NCBI GenBank assembly: GCA_035236585.1
Contig: CP141132.1
Location: 63,833,880-63,897,879, forward strand
DNA from: Warburgia ugandensis
Taxonomy: Eukaryota; Streptophyta; Magnoliopsida; Canellales; Canellaceae
Length of the DNA stretch: 64,000 bases
Reading direction: 5' to 3'
This document shows positions 38,909-49,393 of the stretch, piece by piece. A model generated the notes under the pieces. It was not told the DNA's origin. It did no database searches and saw nothing but the letters and a program-made list of their open reading frames with translations. The translations under genes were made by a program, and so were the position numbers. Each line of letters starts with the position of its first letter. Position 1 is the stretch's first letter.

Positions 38909-41483
38909 GGTGTAGCTTTAATATTACTCACAAGTGCATGAATCAATGTAGTACTAGCATGCAAGAGAGGTTGATCTTTTGAGAAATTTCACAAATTTTT
39001 ATGTTGGATAGATCTTATTTAAAGTGTTTAACTTCTACCAAAAAGAAAGATTGATTGGACTTGAATTCAAACTAGAAAAGTAATTAACAAAAGAAAGGAA
39101 ATATGCATGAAGCTAGAAACTACAATTAAAAGAAACTTTATAAAATTAATGCTATGCAATAGAATTAGAGACTAACATGCATTCAATAAAAGGAAACTAA
39201 TGTAAAACTAGAATGAATTAAACTAAGCAACTTAACTTAAGGGAACTTACTAAAAAGGACACTTTCCTAAACATAAAACTTTCTGAAACTCAAAAAAGGA
39301 AACCTTCTAAGACTAAACTAAGATGAAAACAACTAACTAACAATTGCTAAACTAAGATAAAAAAAATCAAATGAAACAAGATCTAAAGAGAATTCGCCCA
39401 AGTTTCATATGCATGATCCATAGGATGGTGCACATGGTTCATGGTTTGAAACTACGCAAAATTTAATAAGCCAAAGCTAACTAACTAGTATTCTAATCAA
39501 AGTACTTAATAAAAAACCTAAAAAGCTAAATGAGTTCCTAAGGAATCAAGTAAATAAGACGAATAAGATGCTGAAAATTAAGCATAAAGATAGAATAGAA
39601 AATTTTTATATTTTAAGCACTTAAGAAAATCAAATCTAACCTAGCATGGAAAGCAATTGAATTAGCACTTTTTATGCAAGATAACACTCAAGATCTAAAT
39701 TACTTCAATACTGGAAACAAACACAAATAATGAACTTCAACAAACTTTATTGTTTAAGCAACAAATGACATCCAAAAGAGTGCACATATTACATAGGTTA
39801 GAACATGAAAAGTATGCACTCTTCCCATACTTGAAACTTGATTCCAATCAAACATTCACTAATGCTCTCAAACTAAGTTAAGATGACAAAGAAGTGAAAC
39901 CCAAAAGAGAATTCAAGAGAAAGGATTACTGGAATAATGGGACTAGTTAAGGCAAAAATGGCTAGAACTAGTTCCAAATTCAAGTAAGAAAACATGAAAT
40001 TCAAGGATGTAGTGCAAGGATTCAAGCTACTTCCTCTCTTGGTTATCACTACAAGAGAAGAATTAACTTATATCTTTGGTGAATAAGTAAGAGAAACTAC
40101 AAAGATAGAACCAATGATTCAGGGGAAAACAAGGAAGCTCTATTGTCTAGAACCAAAGAAACAAATTAAGAAAAACTAAGCTATGAAAACAAGGAATTGA
40201 AACAAAGTACTAACCTAGAATTGAAGTACAAAAGTAAACAAAAATAATTAGGAATACAAAGGAAGAATAACTTAAAAGAAGTTCAAAGTCCATAGCACCA
40301 AAAGATCCCAAGCAAGAGTGCTAGTTTTAAGGTTTTATCACAAAACTCTACTTGGTAAAAACATGGAATCCATGGGAATTTATAGAGTTTTGGGTTTTCA
40401 CTTTGATAAGAGCTTGATTAAGAAGGAAAAGTGGATCTTGATCTAGGGTTTCAATGAGGGAAAGTTAGGTAAGCAAGCAACATCATCGCTTGCTGCCATG
40501 CATTTAGAAAGGGGGAAGGCATCCTCTTCTTAAGAAGATGGCATGTAGCTCCTTCCCTTCTAAATATATGGTATTTTGGTTGTTGGAAAGAGAGAAAAAT
40601 AGAAAGGAAATGGTAGGAAAGATTAGAAAAAATGTAGGATTTTTTATTTGCATTGACTTGAAGTAGATCTAGGGGTTTCTTAATTAGGAAACCACTCAAA
40701 TTGCCAATTAAGCAAGGGGGAGGCATCACCTTCTTAAAAAGGTGCCCCCCTCCTTAAGCCAAAAATGCGAAAGACCTAATTGGGTGGAGGAGGAGATGGA
40801 AAATAGAAAGTGGAAAGTGGGAATTCTCTCTTGATTGGTCCACCTATGCATGATGATCTTATCTTTTACAAATATCACTCAAAACCTTCTAATTATCCCT
40901 AAAAATCACACTTTTGGCATGTGATAATTGTTTGAATTAGTCTTCCAAAAGTAGCACTCCATGTGGCTTGATAGCTCATTCCTTAGTAGCTTGAATGACT
41001 GACTCTCTTGGCTTGAAAACTTGGATGTCCTAGCTTACTTAGGTTTCCTAGTTAGACTAGGAAACCTCATGAATGTCTTCAATTCTCATGCAAAGTGATG
41101 GTAATGCATGGCTTGTTGGAATGGATCATTTTAATCACCTTTGATGCTTCCCATTGGTTGTTTTGCTTGCCTTAATCTTGATCTAGCTTTGAAATGATAT
41201 CATTTTGGCTTTTAACTTGATCTTTTCATCTTGATCAATTTTGGCCTTTGGATTACCTTTTCAACACCTATAAAAGAGAAAGGCTTATTACACCCTTAAA
41301 AGTTATAAACATTTGCATACTTACTCTATATCAGCTTCTAAACTTGTAGAATATCAAAATTTGATTTATTAGGTCAGAAATGCATGTGTTACAAAAATTT
41401 TTAAAAATCCTAGAAATAGTACTATATCTTATAACACATGGGCTGCCAATTAGGTACTTTTTATAAGAAATTAGACACTTATC
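38909..41483. mobile_element. Unclassified 2.6-kb non-coding insertion inside RTE copy E
   Basis: Comparison with copy F (TGAATATCCATAACCATTAA, near 56383) shows that copy E once read ...AAATATCCATTACAAG... Here AATATCC occurs at both junctions (38902-38908 and 41484-41490), a 7-bp target duplication. The insert starts GGTGTAGCTTTAATATTACT and ends AAATTAGACACTTATC. It has no TG...CA ends, no clear terminal inverted repeats, no poly(A) tail and no open frame with a recognisable domain. Its first 1.4 kb is strongly A-rich on this strand (AACTAAA words) and the later part T-rich. Two related stem-loop segments (GGGGGAAGGCATC... at 40511 and GGGGGAGGCATC... at 40715) lie near its middle. It resembles anonymous dispersed plant repeats. 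Family unknown. Confidence 0.6.
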
Positions 41484-42610
41484 AATATCCATTACAAGTA
41501 ACCAATATTGTGTAGTTAAACTCTCATAGGCATTACCTTGTAATCCTTATACATTGATCTTTTGGTTTTCCTAAGTAGAAAGAAGTTTATTTGACTTTTA
41601 TATAATCTACTTTTAAAGATTAGTAAGTGTTTATTCCTCTTCTTAAAGTATGTGATTGCTAGAGCTGGGTTATATTGTAAAGCAAAATCAAATATAGCTT
41701 CCCCCATCTCATTTCTTTCTTTGATACCATATGATCCATGTACCATATCATATCCTTTCTTTTCACTTCCTATATGACTATTTAGGTCTTCTCTATAAAT
41801 ATGGCCTCTATGTTGAGAATTTATTGCATTACTCCCTCCATATCTTCCCATAACTATCTCTTGATTTTATCTTCTAGCTCTACCTATGGGGTTTATGTAC
41901 TTATAATAATATTTATGATCTTCTCTACTAGGATGAGTTCTATTTGAAAGATTCTATTGCTGTTTCTTTTAATGTTTACAACTTTATCTTTTAATTATTT
42001 ATCCATTACTATTCTTAGGCCATTTTTATTATTGCCATTTCCTATGTGCAAGAGCTCATACCCATAAGTTTCTATAGCTTTAGCCCCTTTCCACTTAGTT
42101 TCTTGTACATAAGCTATTTTGAGTCACCTACATTTTATTCTATCGACTAACTCCATACTTTTACTTGTTTATGTGCCTATATTCTACATGGCAATAAAAA
42201 TTTTATTTTCTTGAGCTAGTCTCTTTACCTTCACACATCTAGAATGGTGTGGGAACACCTATACACTTTCAATTGCATATAAGATCAGATGTAGGGCATT
42301 GCTTATGGGGGAATGCTAGCCTTTGCCCTTATCCACTACATCTATGATCTAATGCAGCGTGTGACTTATACAAAAACACCCTAATAGACCTTGCTCATTT
42401 CTCACTGTATCCAGGTTCCAATGTAGCATGTCACTTATAGAGAACAAACTAGACTGAAGAAATGCCTTATGCTTTATATTCATGCTAAGGATTTGCTAAA
42501 GGATCTTTCATAGACTAGCTTTTGATGCAAATCTACTCCTTTATCCGAGCTTGGGATAAGCTGCCAGATCATAAAACCACACATGATACTTAAATCATAA
42601 CTACCTCTTT
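41484..42610 (-). mobile_element. RTE-type LINE, copy E, 5' portion (endonuclease and leader)
   Basis: Continues copy E after the insertion. On the minus strand 41851-41516 keeps the end of the endonuclease domain ('GYDMVHGSYGIKERNEMGEA' and 'IFDFALQYNPALAITYFKKR'). The domain start is at 42220-42050. The leader holds decayed 69-bp tandem units at about 42270-42450. The outer leader (TATCCCAAGCTCGGATAAAG on minus, about 42550) aligns with copy C positions 28770-28790, so the copy is essentially full length at its 5' end. Confidence 0.82.
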
Positions 42611-44329
42611 ATGCAAACAACAAAACTAAAAAATGTTTCAAATGATCATGCAAGTTCATGAATTAAAGAGCAAAATACATATAAACAACTCCTCACTCCA
42701 GTAAAAATGAAGTCACCCATGATATCAAAATCTAGGACTTAAAACATTTAATACCACCTTGATAGGCATCAGAAATCAATATTTTTTCCTCGTTTAAAAT
42801 GGCATATGGACATCTGAGAAGCAAGATCTTAAAGCAAAAGCAAGAAATCCATATAAAATTATTAGAAACACTATCTCATGTTTAATGTTCATGTCTGAAG
42901 GAATCATCAATCGAGTACGACATAATTCCCTTAGTTGTTGTTGCCGCCTAACTCCTGCCAGTTGGTGCAATCCTCAAGCATTTAGTTCAAAGAACAGCAT
43001 GCCCATGGTTGGGCATGGACCCTGGTAAAACATACCCTAACTTTTCCATTGTTTGCTAATCAACCCCTCCTTCCACATCACTATTATCAGTATTAATTAA
43101 ATACAAAGGGCCCTGCATCTTTCATCTTCCTTTAGTTTAGAAAGTCAAGGACCCCATCCAAGGAGTGGCTTTGCCTTATTTAAAACCTATGTAGCAGTAC
43201 CTGTCGTACAGACATAATTTGTCATAGTTAACCAGTGATCCACTGATAACTGAAACTAAGAAAAAACCCACCAGCAAAGGAGCAGCCCTGTGATAAGAAA
43301 GAAAATAGTAATATTGCTGAACAATCGTTTGTTTAGCATCCTTGTCACTTCATTATCGAGGGATTGGAACTAAACCAATCAGAGGGTGGCATAGAAGGCC
43401 TTGTACGGTGACAATGAAGAACTAAACACCTCATTGTCAAATGAAGGAGAAGAAGAAGGGAACAGTGGCTATGCATATATGCAACATCCTATGAAATGAA
43501 CAAACAGGAGCAGCAAGTTAAACTCATCAAAATTCTTTCACAGACCCTTAAGCACTTCCAGCAAATAACATTTTCTACATTCAGACAAACATGCATGTCA
43601 AATTACACATAGAAAATGGTTTCCCTTACTACTCCTTAGACAACAAAAGTGCACAGAGCAGAATGCTTAATCAAGGATTGACCTACTTGGGATTCTATCC
43701 AGGCAGAATCAGTACAATATTCTATCCCCCTAAGTTTCACAACTTCCATTTGCCAAATGCCACAAAAAAGGGATGGGCTTACAGCCAACATATTAGAGGA
43801 AATATACCATGCGGTAACGCCAACACCTATAATCAAGAAAATCTAATTAGTGGAACATCGTTTTGCACGCAAAGAGTAGTTTTCTGCAACTTACAAGTTA
43901 CAATTTTTTCCAGAAAGCCAAATAAGAATTTTACCTTATAAACACGTGAACCATGCATCCACAATAGAAAAAAAAAAAAAAAATAGAAGAAGAAGAAAAG
44001 AAAAGTCCCCATTAGCAGCAGATAATAGTTCTAGTTTAGACAAGTGCTAATCAGAAGAAAAGAACAGGACAGAGAAGAAACCCATAAGAATAAACCAAAA
44101 ATTGATGGCAACTTGAACATGAGTTCATTTTGTTTGTTCCATAAAAAAGAAACCAAAACCTGAAAGCAGTTTGAATTAACTAGCTTAAATCAATCAAATA
44201 TAGCTGATTACTGGTCCAACCAGCTTAAACCAATCAAATATAACTGAGCATCCACGTAAAAATGGAGTCAAAAGGAGATTGAGAACTAGATAAGTTAAAT
44301 CACAGAACCATAAATGCATACAAACTAAC
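42611..44329. other. Non-coding stretch, possibly intronic relic of a PWP2 gene copy
   Basis: No retroelement motif. Composition is gene-intron-like and it lies directly downstream (minus strand) of the PWP2 pseudo-exon. I looked for the next PWP2 exon and did not find one. The 117-codon open frame at 43591-43941 (+) has no recognisable domain. A poly(A) run lies at 43970-43983. Confidence 0.35.
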
Positions 44330-44664
44330 TTGATCTGTGACATCGTACATACAAATATACCTGCTGCTCCCTCCAGCTAAACCATAATTTCCATCAGCAA
44401 AGTAACATAAGCTTGTAAAGTGCTCTCCTGAACTTGATTTAGCTAAAGTTCTTTGATCATTTATAGACGCCCACTAGCAATATCTTTGCGACCATCAATT
44501 GTATGCATTAACAAGTCATATGTAGGATCCTAGAAGTGAATTGGACCGTCTAATAGGCTGCAAGCTAACTGCTTTACGTCCTGATGATAAACAACTGTAA
44601 GAACATCATGTGTGCGAGAAAATGTTTCAATGGTTTTGTCCCACGACGATGAGGCTAAAATTTC
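44330..44664 (-). pseudogene. PWP2: PWP2 (periodic tryptophan protein 2) pseudo-exon, WD40 region
   Basis: Minus-strand translation gives 'EILASSSWDKTI', 'ETFSRTHDVLTVVYHQD', 'KQLACSLLDGPIHF*DP', 'LLMHTIDGRKDIASGRL' and, one frame shift later, 'SSGEHFTSLCYFADG' and 'GLAGGSSRYICMYDVTDQ'. This is the run of WD40 blades of plant PWP2, a small-subunit processome (U3 snoRNP) protein of ribosome assembly in the nucleolus. Splice sites look preserved: TTCTCTTTCTATGTGTAG before the exon and GTTAGT after it. Damage: about 12 codons missing after 'SWDKT' (the usual 'VRLWDVF...' stretch), the Trp of 'HFWDP' is now TAG, and a frameshift follows 'SGRL'. It is therefore a pseudogene fragment; retained splice signals argue for a DNA-level duplication rather than a processed copy. 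Identification is from remembered family sequence. Confidence 0.82.
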
Positions 44665-44696
44665 CTACACATAGAAAGAGAACATATTACTGTCTC

Positions 44697-44714
44697 CATT
44701 GTGAGATCACACAT
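44697..44714. repeat. Left target-site duplication of the SINE
   Basis: CATTGTGAGATCACACAT, matching CATTTTGAGGTCACACAT at 44897-44914 in 16 of 18 positions. Confidence 0.85.
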
Positions 44715-44896
44715 AAAATGGGCAGCACTGGTGCACAAAGCTCCCGCCTATGTAGGGTCCGAGAAAGGGGCGGACCACAAGGGCCTATAGTAGGCAGCCT
44801 TACCTTACATTTTGCAAGAGGCTGATTCCACGCCTTGAACCTGTGACCTCAAGGTCACATGATAGCAACTTTTACTGTTGCGCAAAGGCTCCCCTT
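44715..44896 (-). mobile_element. Au-like tRNA-derived SINE
   Basis: The reverse complement begins GGGGAGCCTTTGCGCAACAG and has a tRNA-type B box (GGTTCAAGGC) after GTGACCTTGAGGTCAC. It continues with AGGCTGCCTAC and GGCCCTTGTGGTCCG, ending at GTGCTGCCCATTTT. This order (GCGCAACGGTAAAGTTGC ... GGTCACGGGTTC ... GGGTAAGGCTGCGTAC ... TGGTCCG) is that of the plant Au SINE family. An 18-bp imperfect target duplication flanks it. The insertion lies in the pseudo-intron about 30 bases upstream of the PWP2 acceptor. Confidence 0.88.
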
Positions 44897-44914
44897 CATT
44901 TTGAGGTCACACAT
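44897..44914. repeat. Right target-site duplication of the SINE
   Basis: CATTTTGAGGTCACACAT, the partner of 44697-44714. Confidence 0.85.
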
Positions 44915-44985
44915 ACGATCTTAAATTAGCTATAAGCCACCAGGGATTAGAGATTGGCTTCAATTCTTATATAGGACATTACAAG

Positions 44986-45028
44986 TCATCACCATCGTCG
45001 AGACCTTATCACCATTACAGGTCGGCAT
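44986..45028 (-). mobile_element. RTE 3'-end scrap
   Basis: TCATCACCATCGTCGAGACC followed by TTATCACCATTACAGGTCGG aligns with the 3' terminus of copy F (TCATCATCATCAAGACCTTA...). About 43 bp, a severely 5'-truncated or decayed insertion. Confidence 0.55.
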
Positions 45029-45189
45029 ATACTATTACAACTAATCAACTGTTAATTTCAGAGAGGAAGTAGAATAAACATTCCAAGAAAAAATCATTAG
45101 ACATAGTGAGAAAAGCTAGATTTGCAAATAAAATCAAATAGTTGTACATTGTATTAGAAGAAAACTAACGTCAGCATTCAGCCACTTCT

Positions 45190-45310
45190 AACAAACTCCT
45201 AAGGTATGAGACCTGCAAGTCCATCTGGAAGACGGTTGACTCTGGCTATCAATATCTCACCATGGTAGGTCAAGCGCAAGACCTCATGATCTTTGGATAA
45301 GTTACTCTTT
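45190..45310 (-). pseudogene. Candidate second PWP2 fragment (N-terminal region)
   Basis: Minus-strand frame 'NLSKDHEVLRLTYHGEILIA' followed by 'RVNRLPDGLAG' resembles the early PWP2 segment that reads '(D)LSK(N/S)..VxLPLExSxNICRxAxSPDGxFLL'. Position and strand fit the pseudo-exon at 44330-44664. The identity is weak, and several hundred residues of the protein between them are not represented, so this is tentative. Confidence 0.35.
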
Positions 45311-46029
45311 TATTATTTTTTCATCTTTAAAACAATAAGTCAACTGGCATATAAACTATCAAATGCCATATCGACAGCCACAACAGCGTAATACTAAAGG
45401 CGTGACTTACCGTCTAGAATTGTGTATAATTTGATGGGTGGATAAATTTGGGGTACAATTTCTTAATTTCAAAATTGAGGGTAGAAATGAAAAAATATAG
45501 TGTTTCTAGTACCACATTTTCTAGAATTAGTTAATATAAAAATAAGACGTTTGCATTTTGACTTTAATCAAGATTTAAGTATGCAAATTAAGAGATTCTC
45601 AATTGGATGGTGGACATCTAGTTATCAAAGAGACTTTTTAACACAAAAACGTCTCTTACTTTCTAATTTAGTTAGCTTGTAACTTGCATTCCTTATTAGG
45701 AAAGTTTTCTTCTCACTACTATTTTTCTAGGAAAATACCTTTCTAAACAAGCAAGTTTTGCTTATATTTTTCTCAGCTAATCATCCATGATGTATTTCAA
45801 ATATCACCAAAGATATTACCATAGATATCACAGAATAAATGTCACATCTCTTACATATCCCAGATAGACACAAGATATCACAGAACATATGACACATATA
45901 TCAAATATCACATAAGATATCATCGAAGATATCGGAGGAGATGTGCGAACAAAAAAGCCAAACATATGCCATTAAATAAACGCCCCTAAAGCTTTTTGTG
46001 AGTTTGATTTTTAGACAATTTTAGGAAGG
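45311..46029. other. Non-coding stretch, nothing recognised
   Basis: AT-rich. From 45785 to 45945 the words ATATCAC, AAGATATCA and CACATAT recur, giving a loosely repetitive patch. No family assigned. Confidence 0.35.
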
Positions 46030-46302
46030 AAAGAGAAAGAATCAGAAAGAAGAAAAGAAAAAAAGAAAAAAAGAAGAGATAAAGAGAACTAGAAGTACTT
46101 GCTATCTACATCTCCTCTAATTAAAAGAGTTTTTTCCTTAATATTCAAGTTTTCTCAAGAAAAGGAAATAAGCTCTCAGATAATGAAAAATAAAAATAAA
46201 AATGTTCCACTTTGTAGAGGTTGGTTTTGTTGATGCTTCTTAACTCAAAAAAGAGCCCAAAAACATCCTAGAGAGAAGACAGAGAAGACTAGCTATGAAG
46301 AG
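46030..46302 (+). repeat. LTR-like interspersed repeat, copy 2, left part
   Basis: Homologous to 8215-8455: 'ACTAGAAGTACTTG', 'CAAGAAAAGGAAATAAGCTC', 'CATCCTAGAGAGAAGACA' and 'GAAGACTAGCTATGAAGAG' align in order. Homology breaks at 46302 and resumes at about 52812, so gypsy-derived DNA interrupts this copy. About 0.4 kb present in copy 1 (about 8455-8835) is missing at the interruption. Confidence 0.6.
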
Positions 46303-46602
46303 TGTAATAGCCGGGGGTCCTAATGTAACGATATTGTTTGCTTTGACCGTTTGGGCGCACGATTTTGCTCTTAGCGATGTGGGATTAACTCTCAATACCT
46401 AGCCCCCATCTCTTGCTTGAGACTTTTGGCCTACCTCAGTCGACATCTGACCTCACTTGGCTTGTTAGATTGCAGAGTGTCACCTTTCCTCACCTTAGGG
46501 GACATGCATCCTCACATGGCCTTTTGACCAGACGCAACCACATTCGGTTAGCCACACATCGTTAATTCATAATCGTTTAAAATAAAATTTAAAAATTAGG
46601 AT
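46303..46602. repeat. Unclassified repeat fragment beginning TGTAATAGCC
   Basis: A moderately GC-rich 300-bp piece, distinct from the AT-rich LTR-like sequence on either side. It begins TGTAATAGCCGGGGGTCCTA and contains GATGTGGGATTAACTCTCAA. The style recalls dispersed plant intergenic repeats, but I cannot name the family. Its start coincides exactly with the break in the LTR-like repeat. Confidence 0.35.
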
Positions 46603-48090
46603 TGTAATAACCCGGGTTTTATTAATACATTTTTATAATTCTTTTTGAAATGTTAGGCCCTGAGTTTGCAAAAATATTTAGAAAACAAACAACAAAAAAT
46701 ATTTTTTATGAATATACCCTTTTTAAAATCCCGAGTGTTATTTTTCTTTTTCTCAAAAAGGATTATCAGTGAAATGAGCGGTACATTTCTTCCAAAATTT
46801 GACAGAGTTTTCTCTGTTTTTTTGGACATTATACATTTAACGAATGTCATTGCAAAGTACCTGATAAGCACAATTTTGATTAATAAAAGGATAAGTGAGA
46901 CTCCGTCTCTATCCCATCATATTTATATATAGAACTTTGTGTTTTGAAAATCAAAATTAAATCAAAACCAAAGAAACATTGACGACTTAAAATATACCTG
47001 TCAGGATCAATCTAGTCACAATCACAGCCACACAACCACTACTTCCAATTTCATGTCTACATATCGATAAAGGACATTGTAAACAATTTACAATGTATCG
47101 GCAAGCTTGCGCTTGTGCAAGCAATTTTCACATCTATTTTACCAAGTTTTTAATTCCATTCTAAACAATACCTCAAATAATTTTTCATGCAATTTTTAAA
47201 GAATAGAATGATCAAGTTAAGGATAAGAAACATGGTTTAAGTTGCATGCCAATCTCAAATCACAATTTCATGCTAAAACATTTAAGATAGTGTCAATATA
47301 AAACATGCACTACTTTAAATACATATTTTTTCAAATGAATGAATCATCATAGTAATCTCAAGTAAATTCCAATATAGAACATATCAGAAAATCACAAGTA
47401 AGCATAACTTAAGAACTATGTGAAAGATACACATATAACTTGATAAATCCAATGCCATAAGCTCCTCAAAGTATTAAAGTAGTTATCAGTTAAACCACGA
47501 ATGTTGGTAATCCCAAATCGACAACATCATCACGTGCACATATGCACCTCAGCGAATACATCGATCAGTTGGTCATGAGTACTTATCTAAGACCATCAAG
47601 CCCATCTACGTGAGGTCACAAGATAGAAATCCTATGGCACATTATGCTCACGACCAGATCACTGAATTGTGTCTCTCTAATATTTGAAGAACAGCCACCG
47701 TAGCCTCCATGGCGACTACGGAAACGTCTCAAAAGGGTACCGTGACTACCTCCAATGGTTGTTCCTACCACAACAGTTGAGAAAATAGATGCCTCTTTGA
47801 GCATGGATACCTACTACCTTTGGTGGTTAAAGGCCGAGAGGCAAAACCTATAAAACCTCTCAGCATAGTGACCACCAGGCGCATTAGCCTAAACAAAGAT
47901 ATATCTCAATCCCAAATGATATTAAATCATATAGTATATGTCATGCAAAATCATGCATTTCTTTAACTCATCTCAAAATATGGGATTGATGCATTTCAAA
48001 TATCATCATTTCTTTCAAAAACACTCAACTACATGTAATAAACAATATCATTTTCAATTTTCATATAAAAGCATACATCATAACTATAAA
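46603..48090 (-). repeat. Gypsy LTR fragment in inverted orientation
   Basis: The first 300 bases align with the reverse complement of the LTR end at 52808. Both start TGT(A/G)AT(A/G)(A/C)CCC(G/A)GG, then share CATTTCTNCCAAAA, CAGAGTNTNCTCT, ACCTGATAA and GAGACTC(C/A)GTCTC in order. So this is the 3' part of a related LTR lying on the minus strand. The homology becomes faint past about 47000. Confidence 0.55.
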
Positions 48091-48092
48091 AT

Positions 48093-48110
48093 CACACACA
48101 CACACACACA
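48093..48110. repeat. (CA)n microsatellite
   Basis: Nine CA units at the border between the inverted LTR fragment and the pol remnant. Confidence 0.9.
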
Positions 48111-48339
48111 TATGATTTTCTCTAGTATGTATTGATGATCTATATGATCAACTTTGGATGGTGCATGGTGTTGGTGGATATTGAATTGAGGATTGTGACT
48201 AAGATGTATGTAAGACAATTTTTAGAACTTGTTATGATTATTATAAGTTTTGGGTGATACCAATTGATGAAATTAATACATTGATAGTATGTATGGATAT
48301 GATGGGCTGAATTTCTAAATGTTACTGAGATAAGTCAGG

Positions 48340-49393
48340 ATTATGTTAGTGAAATAATGTTTTGTATACTCCATGACTTGGAGGAGCACAAGATATCTTT
48401 GTACATTATTCTAAATATTTGAAAGACTCATCTTTTACTGTAAATGTATGTGAGTATGAATTATGATCAAGAAGGTGAATTTTCTTGACCGTGATATCTC
48501 TATTGATAGAGAAACTGTTTATCGAACTATGATGAACTGGGATTAACCTAAATTGATGGCTAAGGTTGATAGTCTCCTTAGTTTGGTGAACTGTTATCAC
48601 TGGATTATTGAGTTCTCCATGATAGTAGTGACATGGATATTGTTTATATTATGTATATGAGTCGGATTTCTTATGAAGGTGAGAAGTGTGATAGTAAAGC
48701 ATGTTTGAATGAAAGCTTTTTTCTTATTTATAATCTGGTTTTGGATTATGGCATGTACTTGTTAGTAGCCAATGAGGGCAACCGATGAGGGCGAGTGTGA
48801 GAGGCACTGGCAGGCTTCTAGATGGTGAGCTTCTAGGTGGTAAGCTTCTAATTGCTCACAGTATAATTGCACTATGGATCTTATTTTGATTAGCATATGA
48901 TTACCTGTTACTGATCTGGTATGCTCCAATTTTGATTGGCATGCATTGCTTGTTCAGGAGTTGATATGATATAGTGTAATTGATATACATTGCCCAGTAG
49001 TGAGGTAATGTGCTCTAATATAGACTAGCAAAAGAATTTCGTATATATGAGTTGAGATGCTCTGGTTGTACCATTATTGTTATCAACTTATATTAAATTG
49101 CACGCAATGATTAGCTCTAGGATGAGAGTGGTTTATGTTAACTACGTTATATGTGGTTATGACGCATTCTAACAATAATATGAGTTAGTTGTTTTGGAAG
49201 GGTTAAAATATGCCTTGGTTTATATATATGAGTTGCTGTATGAAGGGATGATATAACATGAAATTACTATTGGCATTAACCTTGAAAATTTTTGGTATGA
49301 TCTATGAATTTTGTGATATGGGGAAGTTTTAAAATTATTAAAGGATAACATAGAAAGAATTTTGAGGACGAAATTCCTATAAGGAGGGAAGAA
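48340..49393 (+). pseudogene. Ty3/gypsy reverse transcriptase remnant and pol 3' end
   Basis: 48369-48640 reads in one frame with four stops: 'VYSMTWRSTRYL', 'IKKVNFLDRDISIDRETVYR', 'MMNWD*PKLMAKVDSLLSLV' and 'NCYHWIIEFSMIVV'. This matches the gypsy RT tail 'VxFLGHxISxxGIxVDPxKVEAxxxWxxPxxVxExRSFLGLxxYYRRFIxxFSxI'. The rest is unreadable until 49355-49393, where TTTTGAGGACGAAATTCCTA followed by AAGGAGGGAAGAA gives the usual pre-LTR sequence and polypurine tract. Only these scraps of the internal region survive. Confidence 0.7.

Noticed and set aside
43591..43941. 117-codon open frame as a gene
   Set aside because: No recognisable domain, no codon-use signal or context, and the sequence looks intronic or untranslated.
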